Shown here in pieces: positions 11,431-23,450 of a stretch of 64,000 nt of DNA; position 1 is the stretch's first letter; every line of letters starts with the position of its first letter. The notes below the pieces were generated by a model, which saw only the letters and a program-made list of their open reading frames with translations, was not told where the DNA came from and made no database searches. Origin of the DNA: Hyalella azteca (taxonomy: Eukaryota > Arthropoda > Malacostraca > Amphipoda > Hyalellidae). Both the position numbers and the translations under genes were made by a program. The DNA lies in NCBI RefSeq assembly GCF_000764305.2, contig NW_025933326.1, positions 62,001 to 126,000 of the forward strand, in the 5' to 3' direction.

Positions 11431-14400
11431 CGCATTTTTTGCTATATAGTGTCAACTAAGGACGCATAGTTGTGATCACAATATTTTCGATTAAATTTTA
11501 ATATGTCTTCTGTGTTACTAGTACATTTTCTGGGACATGAAGCAATTATAAATTCGGATTTTTCTTTGTATCTCTGCGTTTTGTACCGTGCTTTAGTGCG
11601 TGGCAAATGCGTGATTCAAATTGAAACACCGGTCTGTGTAATTTATCTTAGTACTTTGATCGATTAATTTGTCGTTGCGGAGCTGAAAATATATTTTAAG
11701 TCGAATTAAAAAAAGTCAACCAATTGATACGATCAAGCAAATTCGTTATGATCGTCGAAGCAAAAAAACCTGTTCATCACATGGACAAAACATTTATTTA
11801 GTATATCGTAATTCAAATCTGGTGCTGCTGACTCATGACGCATTCCAACAATTAACGCTGTGTAGAATGGAATATTGAAGCGAATACTCACTGAAGTTAT
11901 AAACTTCTTAATCCTCTCAATTGAAATAGTTAGCACTCTGTGCGAAGGCTCTGAAAAACTATCTGAAATTTACCACAAAGTTCAAGGGGCATGACTATGG
12001 TCACATAAGATCGTCACGACAGTATTAATTTGCATTTCGTTTTGTTGTGCAAATTATCTCAACATTCCCTGCACGTGCGAGTTTTATTTAAAGGTCTCAA
12101 AATTCATAAATGTTGAAAACCACTTTTTATTCATTTTTATTTATAAACATATCGCAGTGTGATATTATCTCAATGAAATTTGAATAACATTAACCGCTCT
12201 TCCAATCATACCCAGCCTGGAAGTGTTTGATACCCTAAAATTATCACCTTATCAGGCAGCACGCGTAATCCTAATGATATCACCAATAATGCGAGCCGGT
12301 AAACTTTATTATGCTTATCCCATGAACATTATAACTATTGCAAGCATATCCTCGACCTTGTGAGCAAGTTCTCGGGGAATATATGAATAAATTTATAAAG
12401 AAATTGTTTCATTTTGTCTTTTAATTTACAGAAATTGATGAACTTCTCTGGATGGAGACGTGCTAGGGTTCGTCTTTCGTATTTAAAATACATGAGTGTG
12501 TAGCACAGGCAGGAAAATCAGCTGCGTCTGTACGGCAACAACGAAGATAAGATCTCTGAAGTCGGTCTGCATTTTGAATTAAAGTTTCAGCGAGCAGGCG
12601 TGTAGCTCGGCGCAATCTATGGGCTGGCAAACAACTACCATCGTTATGGGTTCATTGTTGCTTTTAAGGTACAAATGAATGACACTAAAAAATACGTACG
12701 ATAATGAACCGAAGAATTGCCAGTTATAGTACAGAATATATCGGTCTGATATACGCGTGTGACGAAACCTGGTGTGGTGGTTCCGGGTTCTTGTTATAGA
12801 TGAACTCCGCCTCATTTAGGTTCTCTTCGATCCATTATAAGCAACAGCAAGCGCTTTGATTTCGCGTTAAACTTATCCAGGGGGTGATTTCAACTGCTGA
12901 GGTCTGGGTTTTGATTCAAAGGATTTTAATGATTTTAATGAGAATATATTGGATTTGTCGTCTATATTAGAGCTTTTAATGCAAGTTGGTTGGAGATAAG
13001 AAAATAAGTTTCACTGTTGCCGGAAGGCATCTGACCTTTTATCACTCAACCAGTCTGTGTTTTAATTCACTATTTTTCAGTAACATCTGACTCAATTTAA
13101 TTATTTCCATTTTAGTTCAGAGTGATTTATTTGCACAACTAACGACAGTCGCGTTCAATTCAGTTCCGCCATTTAGTACCTAGCAGCCACTGGCGTTACG
13201 TGTATTGTGTTAGGCTGGAAGTGCAAACCTGGTGTCACTCAGTCAATCTAGTCCTACCCTGTGCTCCCTATAATAAACTAAGGTTTGGCCTAGAACAGTA
13301 TTCATAACCCTTATCAGTGGAACTGTCATTTAAAGCCACTGATCAATGCCACACTCTTCTCCATTTGTTTCACTTGTTTTGCTGTAACTATCCCTAAATA
13401 TGCTGAAATTGTAATAGAAAATTTTTTCATTTAAACAACATTAATAGCAATTCCACTGTTTAATTAACTCTGAAGTGGACAACGGGTTTGTCCCACCCGG
13501 TAGCACGGTAACATCACTAACAAATTTCTTATTGTGGTAAAAGTTTCTCTCTGATCAACTGAACTTTCATTAAAGAACAGCTTCTGAGTTACCATACCAA
13601 TACTAGTCTTTTTAAACTTAAGCCGTTCTTGCCTGATCCGGTCATTTGGCAACACGTTCCGTGAATTTAAAAGAAACAATTTCATATATCGAAATAGCCC
13701 ATACAACAAATGAGCGTCGACACATTGTAATTTAAATGTTAGGAGAAAAGGTTATTTGATTTATGATTTATTATAGACAATCTTCCATCACGCATTTTTC
13801 TTCTTAAAAGTCAACACTTATCCTTGAAACTGGACCTCGAGCTTTTTCCCTTAAGCAAGCAAGCCACCCTTCAAGTTCCAAGCAGTCAAGCACTGCCCGT
13901 CAAGCCACAATGCAAAGTCAATGCCAACAATTTTTTTTAATTTTAGCTCAATTACAAATTTGAAAACTTGTCAACCTTGATATATTCTTTCGAGTAATTC
14001 TGAAAATTCCATTCGAGAAAAAGAAGGCCCGTTCAATGTCATGAATAAAAGAAAATTCACGCCAGTCCAAATGAAATCCTGAATTGTTTAATTTACTGCA
14101 TAGGCTATTTATTTTATTCTAACCTTCAATCCACACTGCAGGGCCCAGGCTTCTCTTAACGGTAATTATCCTACAAGGAGCTAATTGATGTTGGAATATA
14201 GAATTCATTTCGAATTAATGTTATTTCAAATTTATGAAACGCTCTTATAGTATATCGATGGCGTACAATTTGTTTTACTGATACAGGATGAGATCTTTCA
14301 CTACCATACAACATTGGGCAACATGCCACTCGATCAAGGCAATCGCAGGGCAGACGTCGAATGGTAAAAATCCAAGACACGAACAATTTATCTTCTGGAG

Positions 14401-15249
14401 AACCTCTTATGCACGAATTTGAGTGTTGACTTTTGAATCAAGAGGCAAACTGTATGGTTTTTTTCACAGTTTATATAACTTGGTTTTAACGTACAGTCAC
14501 CCTTGCCCTTGGCAGTAAATTGTGATAAGGAGTTACATGGAGCCCTAATATTAGCTGTGGGAGGAGCGCCACAAAATAAGAGGTAAGCGCACGCATGCGC
14601 GCTGGAGTCAAACTTCGATGATCGAATTTGACGTAGAATCGCTGTTGTATTAGAGAGTGCAAGTGTGCGTGTGAAGCGAAATGATTTCCTTGCGTTTTCG
14701 CCTGAATGTGATGTGGTATAATCTTGATTGGTAAGAAAACCCTACTACATTAGTCAAACTGTTTTGAATATGAATGTTGCAAACTTGGTATCGTAGCGCA
14801 TATGAGAAATGATAAATAAAACTTTGTTAAAATAGCGATGTCCATTTTGTATTGAGTGTGTGTGGGTCGTCCTGACTCAGTTTGGTTTCGCAAAAGGGAG
14901 AATATAAGTCTTACGTCTTTTCCCTGCTCGTTTGGTGAATAAGAATGTTCATCACTATATAAAAGCATGACAATATTTATGTACTGACTAAATTATTAAT
15001 AATTTTTTGATCCTGTTTCAATGTAATGCATTTTTCGTCGATTCACTTTGTTGATTAACATGTAGGGGCGAGTTTATATATAGGTATACAAAACTGTGTT
15101 ATAGGTGTATCAAATACAAGTCGAGTTATGGAAGCAAAAACTTGCCCCCAGAAAAATCGCCAAGTATAAGTCGCTCGGCCCAATTAACTTCATTGCGAAA
15201 TTGTAAATAGGATCTCCGCTTGCGGAAAATAAACTGCGCGCAAAGGCTA
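11431..15249. other. non-coding, nothing recognised
   Basis: About 3.8 kb with no frame above 82 codons and no transposon or RNA signature that I can support. Confidence 0.5.
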
Positions 15250-15752
15250 GGGAGCATCAAAACTTTAACTCAAGAATTAGGGAGCGTCAGAACTTTGACG
15301 TAATTACTATGATGATACATTAGAACTTTGATGCCATTGATAGGATGCATTAGAACATTGACGTAACTGCAACATCGACACAAATGACAAAAGGCATCAG
15401 AACAACACAAATGCTATTAGACATCAAAACTTCGTTGCAATAGATAAGATGCACCAAAACTTGGGCGCAAATTACATGATGCGTTAGAACTTGGACGTAA
15501 ATGTTGTTATGCACCAGAACTTAGACAAAGCTGCTGGGAGGTATCAGATTTCGATTCTTATATGATTGGATGATTCAGGAGTCCGACGCAATTGCTAGGA
15601 GCTGCTATAAGAGTTAATGTAATCGTAAGTAGGCAATAGAACTTCGGCGCAATTGATTGAAGGCATCAGATCCTGGATGCAATTGCAAAGAGATATTTGA
15701 ACTTTGGTAAAATTGTTAGGAGGCAGCAGAACTTTGAGGCAAACGGCCAGGA
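15250..15752. repeat. degenerate ~30-bp tandem array, ~16 units
   Basis: Aligning by eye gives successive units near the consensus GGCATCAGAACTTTGACGCA plus ATTGCTAGGA. Most units are 30 bases and one near 15360-15400 is longer. Unit-to-unit identity is low, so this is an old, diverged array. It holds stop codons in the frames tested and is unlikely to code for protein. Confidence 0.8.
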
Positions 15753-17949
15753 CGTGACGTCATAATCCTTCTTATAACAAATCAGACGCGTTTACGTAGC
15801 AACGAAACATTGATGTGGATTCGTTGTGTGTTCGCATCTCTTTTTGAGATGAAGTTATGAGGGCGTCACGCATCAACTTCAGAGGGACGCACAAAGAATC
15901 GTCAAGATTTTACGATCATTTTGCGGAGCCTGGAGACGAACAAATGCAATTACGCTAATCATAGAGAAATGTAGAAAATCCCAATGATCCGAATCTAATG
16001 AACCCTTCGACGATATTCTCCTAGCGATACCTCTTAGAGTTAGCGAATGTTCTGGGAAATTCAAGCGTTAATTCATACCCGAAATCCTTCATAAATATGT
16101 TATAAATAAGTGAATTCTAAAATCAGTACATGGACAAATTCGGACAATTATTTTACGAAGCGTATTTCTTTGCCAGAAACCGTTTGAACTACGTGAACAT
16201 TTTTTTACCATCATTTATTCGCGGCAGATTGAATGAAAATTACCCTCTTTCAATTTTTGATAGGATATGTTTATTGTTTAAGACGATATCAGGAGAACTG
16301 AATACATATTCGCGAAGCTGTCTCGCATACCTTTCGCTCTCTTAAATTTTGAATAGCGTCTCAATGACTTAAAGTTCAAGAATGAACCACATCTTCAAAA
16401 AAAGATAAAATCTTCTGAGTACAAATGTGACCTAGCTATGCAAGTGCAATGCGGCCTTCTACACGTCGTTCGCGTCTTGGCATTACCGTATACACTCTAA
16501 ACCCCATATGTCACTGATCTAGGTTCCCTTTCTTTTTTTCATATTATTTTTCAATCTGTATACTAGACGCAAGTAACCAAATCATTTACTCCCCAAAGGC
16601 CTATTCAATATTCTTAAGTTGCATTGAAAAGTTTAGCGTGAAATTAAGCATTGTTTGGCTACATGTTCAGTGCCAGATGGTAATTGGTCCAGCCAGGAAC
16701 ATGTACAGCCGAATAGAAAAGTCTCCCTTCTACTTCGGCTTGGGTATATGTCAGCTATATAGAGTCTCTCAAAATTGTATAGTTTATACTTCTACATTGA
16801 GGATCAGGCTTAAAATAATGTTTTAGAGAATTCGCTGAGATATGCATTCAAAGAATCGGCAAGTTAGTTCGATCGAGGTTATTTGGCTAGTAATTCAAGC
16901 GTGTAGTTTATTCGAGCATGTGTCTATTATATTCTCTTATTAAGTTTTTTTCTTTTATTGTTAGGCGGCAAAACAAGATTTATGTTTGAATCAATTAGTC
17001 AGAAGCAAAAATATCGGATTTTGTATTTCCTATTCAATGAAATGATTCAATTGTAGCCGCAGTTATGAGGTACTGATAATTATGCAATGGTTCATTTAAT
17101 GTTGTCGATACGCAATTAGTTTACTGCCTGTTCGCTGATTTATAGATGGATGAATCTTTGGTTTGCCCATCTCAGTACGGGAACATTGATTTAGGAGATG
17201 TATAACGTGGATAATATGTTTAACGATCTGTTGTAGACAACAATGAATTCTAAAACGATCATAGAGCGTCCCTCATATTTTATTGATGTTATCGTAGATA
17301 GCTTCTGTTTGAAGACTGCGACTATTCATGCATTTGAACGAGTAAGAGTCTATAGCTACATACTTTTTGAACCTCTGATTGCATTCAAGACCCTGCGTGT
17401 AAAAAGATGTCTCATTGTTGCTGTGGCCATAAATAGTTGGAATCGTAATTGATTTGCATATACCTTTATACCGCAGGTATGAATGAATAAATAACAATCA
17501 TAACTTCGAGTTATGATCATTACTGAACTCATGTGTTCAGTGGGACGTCTCTGTTCACTAGATCTACTTTTGCAAATGACGGCTACTTCAGTTGATCGCT
17601 TCTCAGAAATTTACAAATGAATTTTATCTTTACCATTTTGTTTCTCCAGGTGCCTAACGTTAACATAAATCTATCAAGCACCGTGCTTTTAACATGTACT
17701 CAAAATATACATGCGTGCATTCTCAATTATAGTTTTAAAAGATTAAACTAATATATGACACAGTTGTCTTTGACCACATCGATTTTTTGAGCATTGATAT
17801 CTTTTAGTTTCGGGATAATTAAGTAACCCGATTTCGCTAAGCAAAGATTCTCCTCCGGGGAGGTCTTCAGATGCGTGGCGTTGCTCGTCTGAAGTCTCGT
17901 GTGGTCGCCGTTCTTATGACATTGTTCCGGAGCGCCCCGCCGGTTCCTG
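15753..17949. other. non-coding, nothing recognised
   Basis: Only short frames of 60-87 codons without motifs. The 17243-17497 interval is open on both strands, but the two frames are unrelated to any family I know. Confidence 0.5.
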
Positions 17950-18352
17950 ACCGCGGATCTCAGTTGTGGGTTCTGTTCCTCCTGAGTGCCCATTCGAAGC
18001 TCGCTGTACATGGCTGAGGGTCTCAGTTGTGGGTTATGTTCTTCCTGAGCGCCCTACCGCAGCTCGCGGTACATGGCTGAGGGTCTCAGCTGTGGGTTAT
18101 GTTCTTCCTGAGCGCCGTATACTGCAGCTCGCGGTGCTTGGCTGCGGGTCTCAGTTGTGGGTTATGTTCTTCGTGAGCGCCCTGCTACAGCTCGTGGTGC
18201 TTGGCTGCGAGTCTCAGTTGTGGGTTATGTTCTTCCTGAGCGCCCTGCTACAGCTCGCGGTGCTTGGCTGCGGGTCTCAGTTGTGGGTTATGTTCTTCCT
18301 GAGCGCCCTGCTACAGCTCGTGGTGCTTGGCTGCGAGTCTCAGTTGTGGGGT
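17950..18352. repeat. 63-bp minisatellite, ~6 units
   Basis: Tandem units beginning TGAGCGCCCTGCTACAGCTC and continuing GCGGTGCTTGGCTGCGGGTC and TCAGTTGTGGGTTATGTTCT. Full copies run from about 17983 after a partial copy at 17950-17982. The last three are nearly identical, while the first ones are more diverged (TACATGGCTGAGG in place of TGCTTGGCTGCGG). The 63-base period equals 21 codons, so two plus frames stay open for up to 129 codons. There is no start or splice context that would make this a gene. It is GC-richer than its surroundings. Confidence 0.92.
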
Positions 18353-18771
18353 TGAGCTGTTGAGATGGTATATTGGATTCTTTTCCAGTTTCTTTTGTGC
18401 AGGCGGATGACGCCTCGTTCAAGTGACTTCTTAAATGGTCGAGTGTTTTAGTTTCTCTTTCTATTTACTTTCGTTTTAATAGCATGCATAATATTAAAAT
18501 AACCTAAAACAAAACTTCTGCATGCGGACTATTGGACCTTCCTTCTCTATATAGAATGATAATGTTAGTGATATTAATTTCGTAGGATTGCGCCGCTACA
18601 GAACTTAAATATTTCTCAGTAGAATTGATTCAAAATTCATTTGGAGAGACAATTGGCCGTTCCTGATTTCAGCAATAACTCTGCATTGTCGACGTCGTGG
18701 GCCTTAGTAAAAGCGAGCCCTCGAGTTTTGTTGTTGTTGGGGTGTCACTAGGAAAGAGTGGCTTAGGTGAT
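18353..18771. other. non-coding, nothing recognised
   Basis: A short interval between the 63-bp array and a G-rich tract, with no supported feature. Confidence 0.5.
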
Positions 18772-18801
18772 GGGGGTTTTGATGGGGGTTTGGGGTTGGG
18801 G
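18772..18801 (+). other. G-quadruplex motif
   Basis: Four G-runs (5, 5, 4 and 4 Gs) separated by loops of 7, 3 and 2 bases on the plus strand. This satisfies the usual G3+N1-7 quadruplex rule with margin. Further G-rich sequence follows (GGCCTGGG, later GGGTGGGC). It is the strongest such motif I noticed in the window. Whether it folds or is regulatory is unknown. Confidence 0.8.
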
Positions 18802-19422
18802 CCTGGGAACCTGTCAGGCCTTTGGATGGTTTAAGCGGGTGGGCTATGAGAAGGTGTTGGTTCCATTATTTACATTATATGAGAAGCTAGTGGTTACATT
18901 ATTTACGCTTATATCATTGACAAAAATAAAAATTATGCGCGATCATAGTATTTACATACGTTTTTGCTTTTTTTGTTTATATTATTTTTCAATAAGATGC
19001 TATGGTGACGATGAAGGTGATAATGCTGGTGATAATGATAATAAGGAATTTGAATCGCTCGAGACACAAAAGATGAATTTTGTCAAGTATTGCTTAGTTT
19101 TCAGTTGTTCATCAGTTTCGTCTGTACTGTGTCACTCTCGGTGAGTTGCGTCTATCCGTCAGCGTGGTGGTGTATTGGATGATGTGGGTTGTTATTGGAC
19201 CAGCGCTACACCCAGAAGCGATCGGAACAGCTGCCGCCCGGGTGCAGCATGGTCCGCGGTGTAGTTATTTTTACAGGGGTGGAGGTGGGGGATCTAGTGC
19301 ATGTAATTTGGAGCTTTTGAATAACCGATGCTGCCTTACTGAGGCGTCTCCGGGGAATGTGAGCTGATTGAAGAGATGAGGCGCGCAAAGCCAAGTTTTG
19401 CTCACTTGTTGGTGAATGACTG
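18802..19422. other. non-coding; possible chance ORFs
   Basis: A 125-codon plus frame (18767-19144) contains an acidic run (DDEGDNAGDNDN) and a hydrophobic FCFFCLYYFS stretch, but begins inside the G-rich tract and matches nothing I know. A 95-codon minus frame runs into the transposon at 19423. Neither is supported as a gene. Confidence 0.4.
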
Positions 19423-19643
19423 CCCAGCAGGCATCTGACGTTGAAACAACGTTGATTATTGGTTGATTTCAGGTTGAAATGTTGAACAACCAAAATTAAA
19501 CGTCATATCAACGTCGAAATCTGTCCAACACTAGATGGGACGTAAAACAACCTTATTTCAACGTTGAAATAACGTCGATATTGGTATGTTGAATTTTTAC
19601 TAATTTTTAAACGTTGAATCAATGTTTATTTCAGGTTGAAAAG

Positions 19644-19710
19644 CCGTGGTCAAGGTTGCTAAGGCGTCGCGCGGTCTCCAGCGATCCCGGGTTCGAATCC
19701 TGCTTCGGAC
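19644..19710 (+). pseudogene. tRNA-derived (Ser/Leu-like) module inside the transposon
   Basis: Box B is a perfect match, GGTTCGAATCC (19690-19700), and box A is a good one, TGGTCAAGGTTG (19647-19658), followed by CTAAGGCG as in type II (Leu/Ser) D-arms. The T-stem pairs 4 of 5 positions around the TTCGAAT loop, and TCGC/GCGA can form a short middle stem. The acceptor stem does not pair (3' side TGCTTCGGAC versus 5' side GTTGAAAAGCC), so this is not a working tRNA gene. It may still be an internal Pol III promoter, as in SINEs. Confidence 0.65.
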
Positions 19711-19730
19711 GAAAAACAGGTTGGTTCTTC

Positions 19731-20234
19731 AACGTTGATTCGATCATAGAATTTGACGTTGCAGTAATGTCGTAGTAGTAACATTGATTCAACTTTGCAT
19801 TGTAACGTCAGTACGACGTTTCATGAGAGACGTTGCTTCAATTTTCATTCTAAACCTATTTTCACCCCGATCTCAATGTCGTAATGCGTAGTTGTTTCAA
19901 CGTCAATTCAACCATAGAATTCAACGTTGCAGCAACGTCGTAGTAGCAACATCGATTCAACGTTGCATTGTAACGTCAGTACGACGTTGCATGAAAGATG
20001 TTGCTTCAATTTTCATTCTAAACCTCCTTTCACCCCGATATCAATGTCGTAATGCGTAGTTGATTCAACGTCGATGCAACCATAGAATTCAACGTTGCAG
20101 CAGCGTCGTAGTAGCAACATTGATTCAACGTTAAATTGTGACGTCAGCACGACGTTGCATGAAAGATGTTGCTTCAATTTTCATTCTAAACCTCCTTTCA
20201 CCCCGATCTCAATGTCGTAATGCGTAGTTGATTC
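19731..20234. repeat. 3 x 168-bp tandem repeat inside the transposon
   Basis: Three exactly 168-base-spaced copies, each beginning AACGTYRATTCRAYCATAG and containing GTCGTAGTAG, GTACGACGTT, TCAATTTTCATTCTAAACCT and CACCCCGATCTCAATGTCG. Copies 2 and 3 are closer to each other than to copy 1. Tandem amplification inside a transposon of this kind can make length variants between insertions. Confidence 0.88.
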
Positions 20235-20271
20235 AACGTTGATTCAACCACCGAATGCCTGCTGGGTGTGT

Positions 20272-21055
20272 TTATTGTTGAAATATCGCATCGTTTGTGT
20301 ATATTTTGGGAGGATGTGAAGTCGTACCTGTGAGTGTTTGTGATAAATCTAAGGGCTTTGTTTTGTACTGTCTGCAGTATGGATATGGATGATTTTGATT
20401 GGGTGTGTAACGGTATCTGGGGTAAATGAGGGATGATCTGACGAAGGAGAGGTATGACGTGTGTTTTATGTTGGGTGGGAAGGGGTAAAAATTTGTGTAT
20501 TTGTACAGATTGGTGAGGGCCATCACCTTTCCTTTCGGTATTTGGGAGCTGAAGCCGTGTGTAGTGAAGTGTAAACCTATAAAACTGTTCCTTTGTTCGT
20601 GTATGGATAGTGAGTGTTTTCTGTGAATTGTCGACAGTGTTTCGACTAATGATGGGATTATTTTAATTTATTTGTGAGCCATTAATTTTCGAAGATGTTG
20701 ATCGTTGTATAGCGTTTTGTGTTTGTATTGCTTCATGGCATCGTGAATAATGTCCTGTGGTTATTTGTGTTATGTCATCTGCAAAAACTATGTAGCCTGT
20801 GTTGGGTAGTGGTGGTGGGTGGTCGTGGGTAAAGAAGCTGTATAGTGTGGGGAGAGACAAGCCTCTTAATTGGGGGGACATCTGCGTGAAGTTGTAGTGG
20901 AGAACCTGTGTGATTCCTTATTCATAAAGATGCTATTATGTCTGTAAGGTAGTTTGGTGAAGTGTTTTGGTGAAGGATGGGTGGAGGTTGAGTTGAAAGA
21001 TCGATCTTGTTATCCGGTGTGCCAAACCTTGTCAAAGGCTTTGGTATATATATGA
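20272..21055 (-). mobile_element. decayed non-LTR retrotransposon, reverse transcriptase
   Basis: On the minus strand three consecutive blocks match a LINE-type reverse transcriptase. First, motif A AFDKVWHTG at about 21013-21039, with a stop right after. Second, a motif B remnant (LSLPTLYSFFTHD), then motif C YIVFADDITQI at about 20760-20794 (FADD at 20774-20785). Third, the thumb region SYLSFVRSSLIYPRYRYTPN with a Q-x-x-x-KPLDL-x-x-TLTGT-like end at 20272-20526. The three blocks are in different frames, so there are at least two frameshifts plus a stop. The motif order and spacing fit the Jockey/CR1 group. No endonuclease domain was found upstream (21056 onward) and no poly-A tail was seen. 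It is a dead, truncated copy. Confidence 0.82.
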
Positions 21056-23450
21056 CTATGGGGAAGCTCTAATGAGTGTTACATTGCGGCGATCTTGCAT
21101 GCTACTTGGGGGATCTATTAAAGTGCCCAGCACTCTTATGGACTACGTACTTCCTCCCACCGAGTTCTTGTCCTCGTGACGCTTATGCTGCATGAGCTGT
21201 CGACTCAGCGTGTTAGGCAAACTCTCAGTGACACAATGGACTCAAAGCTAACCATGTCAGTTGGTAAACACACGAAGATTTTTTATCCACAAACTACTCC
21301 CGGACAAACATGATCACGATGTATATGCCCTGTCGCGTTGCATCTCCCTATAATATACGAGTAAGTCAAAGTTAGTCAATAATTACGTTGCTCAATACTG
21401 ATTGTCTGGATGCCCTCAAGATAATTGCGGAGACTCACTCAAAGTTTCCTGGATGCAAATAATGTTAAGGGACGCGTGCAATTCATCCTCTTTCTTTTCA
21501 AATCAATTCAACCTAAAATCCCATTTGCAGCGAAATTTTCGAGGCGAGCTCGTATTTCTTCGGCACCATATCGTTGTGAGACCAGTCAAGATGATCCTCA
21601 ATACTCGTGCAAAGCCCAAGTGACTGGTGATGTAATATTTCAAACGAATGCCTACATCGAAATCGCTGCGAGAAGTCGTAACCGGACATACCTGCCAACA
21701 GAGAGCCGCGTGCTGTACAGAGCTCGGGTCGACCAAAAACACGTGTTGCTGCTGCGCTATGCCATTTAGAGGCGCACGAATAAATGAGCATGATTGTTCT
21801 TCAATAAATTCCCAGCTAGAGAAGGGGGAAGCTAGCGCTAACTAGGTTGAGCTAGCGTAGGACCTGAAGTGCAGCTGCCTCCTTGTGATGGGTCCTGGAC
21901 TGACTCTGGCATACACTATGCTTGGGTTAAACCGAGAGCTACATTGAATTGATTTACCCTCTGCTTGATTTTATCATTGTTGTTACTATCTTATTATCTT
22001 ATTCTTCCACCATAACGTAAACATTTTTAGAGTATTCACTCATATTTATAAGGATGGGGCATATTCGAAACGCATTGTTATTGTTGAGAAATTAATGTGC
22101 GTTTCTTCCAAAAAATGCTACTGTATCGTTTTAAAATATAGAAATCAAAAATTTTGAACGTTTATGCGCACTATTTTTGGATTTTTCCTAATTTAAAAGT
22201 TTAAAGTTTAATGTGTATATTGCACCTGAAGACATCAGTTAAATAATATGAACTAAAATTCCAATATCTTTTGAGCGTATAGAAGTATTGATGTCACTTG
22301 TTTTACTTGAATCGCAATTGAACTAAAAATTTAAAAGCAAAGAAAATTCCTGAAAAAAAAGCCTGAACTGGGGTATATACATCGTGGCGAAATCGTAGTT
22401 TTGCGGACAAAAAGGTTACGGTCCCTAAGCAGGCTTTGCGGAAAATAAAACGATGACAGATTCCAATAAAGTTACCTTGATATTTAGGCAGCACCACTGG
22501 TTAAAAATACATCGCTCTTGTTTTTTTTATCCGTGTAATCCTTCGACGCAGCAAACTTTTGAGTAATACATCAATTACGTACAAAAAAGACGAATTGAAT
22601 GTGAAAGAATAACAATGTAAACATGCACCAATAATAAATTTCTGGTATCACCTCAATATTCCTGCAAAATTTTAAAAATAATATTGACAATTAAGTATAA
22701 CATAGTTCTTTTAAGCGCCTGAAAGCTTCATGGCTGACTCGGCATCCTTGGCAGGTCTTTCCCATCCAACCTGCAGGGAAACAAACCCAAACTTGAGATT
22801 AAAAATAAGCAAATAAAAAATCAAGTAACTGCACTATCTAATGTAGTGTATAAACAAAGAATCGTTGTAATTTAAAAATAATTAGCTGTCGAGTCCTACA
22901 GGATCGCCTAACCATTGATGATGCAAGCTTACCGCAGCTGCCGAGTGAACGGTGAAGCTACTGAAACCACGTCCTCGTCTAACCCAGCAGAGTCAGGCCA
23001 AGAGGAGAGCACGACTATGCCCAGATCTAAGAGCTGCAGTAATGACGTCTGGCCACAAGAAAATATTTCCCATAAAGCGGGAGCTCTAAGTTGGAGAGGT
23101 GATGAAGGGAAGGTGACAGCACGTTAACTGAAAATTGCAAAATTTCAATAGAAAAGTTAGCTGTTAAGGGACGCTTGGTGTAGGAATCGTCAAGACTGAA
23201 GCCGATGACTCACCACACAAGAAGCTGATTGACGAGAAATAGCTGCTCATGGAATAGGAAATTCCTGATTCACTACACGTGAATATTGCCAGTGATATAT
23301 AGGTTGAACCATCGTAGTTCACCACACAGTTACCTGGATATATAATCACAGAAGTCGCAGAAGTGGATTAGAGAAGCAACGTTCAAACTTAAATTATTTG
23401 GTCGCCGTGATGGGTTCTCGCCAACTCCTAAATGACAAGCGCTAATGCTA
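21056..23450. other. non-coding, nothing firm
   Basis: Several overlapping open frames of 65-114 codons lie on both strands at 21402-21845. None has a recognisable motif, and the overlap of five frames suggests a stretch poor in stop codons and no gene. The remainder is AT-rich and empty as far as I can tell. Confidence 0.45.

Larger units (their letters stand above)
19423..20266. mobile_element. non-autonomous DNA transposon with tRNA-like module
   Basis: The ends CCCAGCAGGCAT (19423-19434) and ATGCCTGCTGGG (20255-20266) are exact 12-base inverted repeats. The interior is packed with the short palindrome-like word CAACGTTG and variants (AACGTTGATTCAACC, CAACGTCG). From 19731 there are three consecutive copies of a 168-bp unit (copies start at 19731, 19899 and 20067; the next partial begins at 20235). 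A tRNA-like segment sits at 19644-19710. There is no coding capacity, so mobilisation would need a transposase from elsewhere. Flanks show no clear target-site duplication beyond TG. CAACGTTG-rich elements with CCAGCAGG ends are, from memory, widespread in marine animals; I cannot name the superfamily. Confidence 0.85.

Noticed and set aside
17966..18355. 129-codon frame as a repeat protein
   Set aside because: It is the 63-bp minisatellite; two plus frames are open because the period is a multiple of three, and no gene context is present.
21402..21845. Cluster of five overlapping frames on both strands
   Set aside because: Mutual overlap and lack of motifs point to a stop-poor region.
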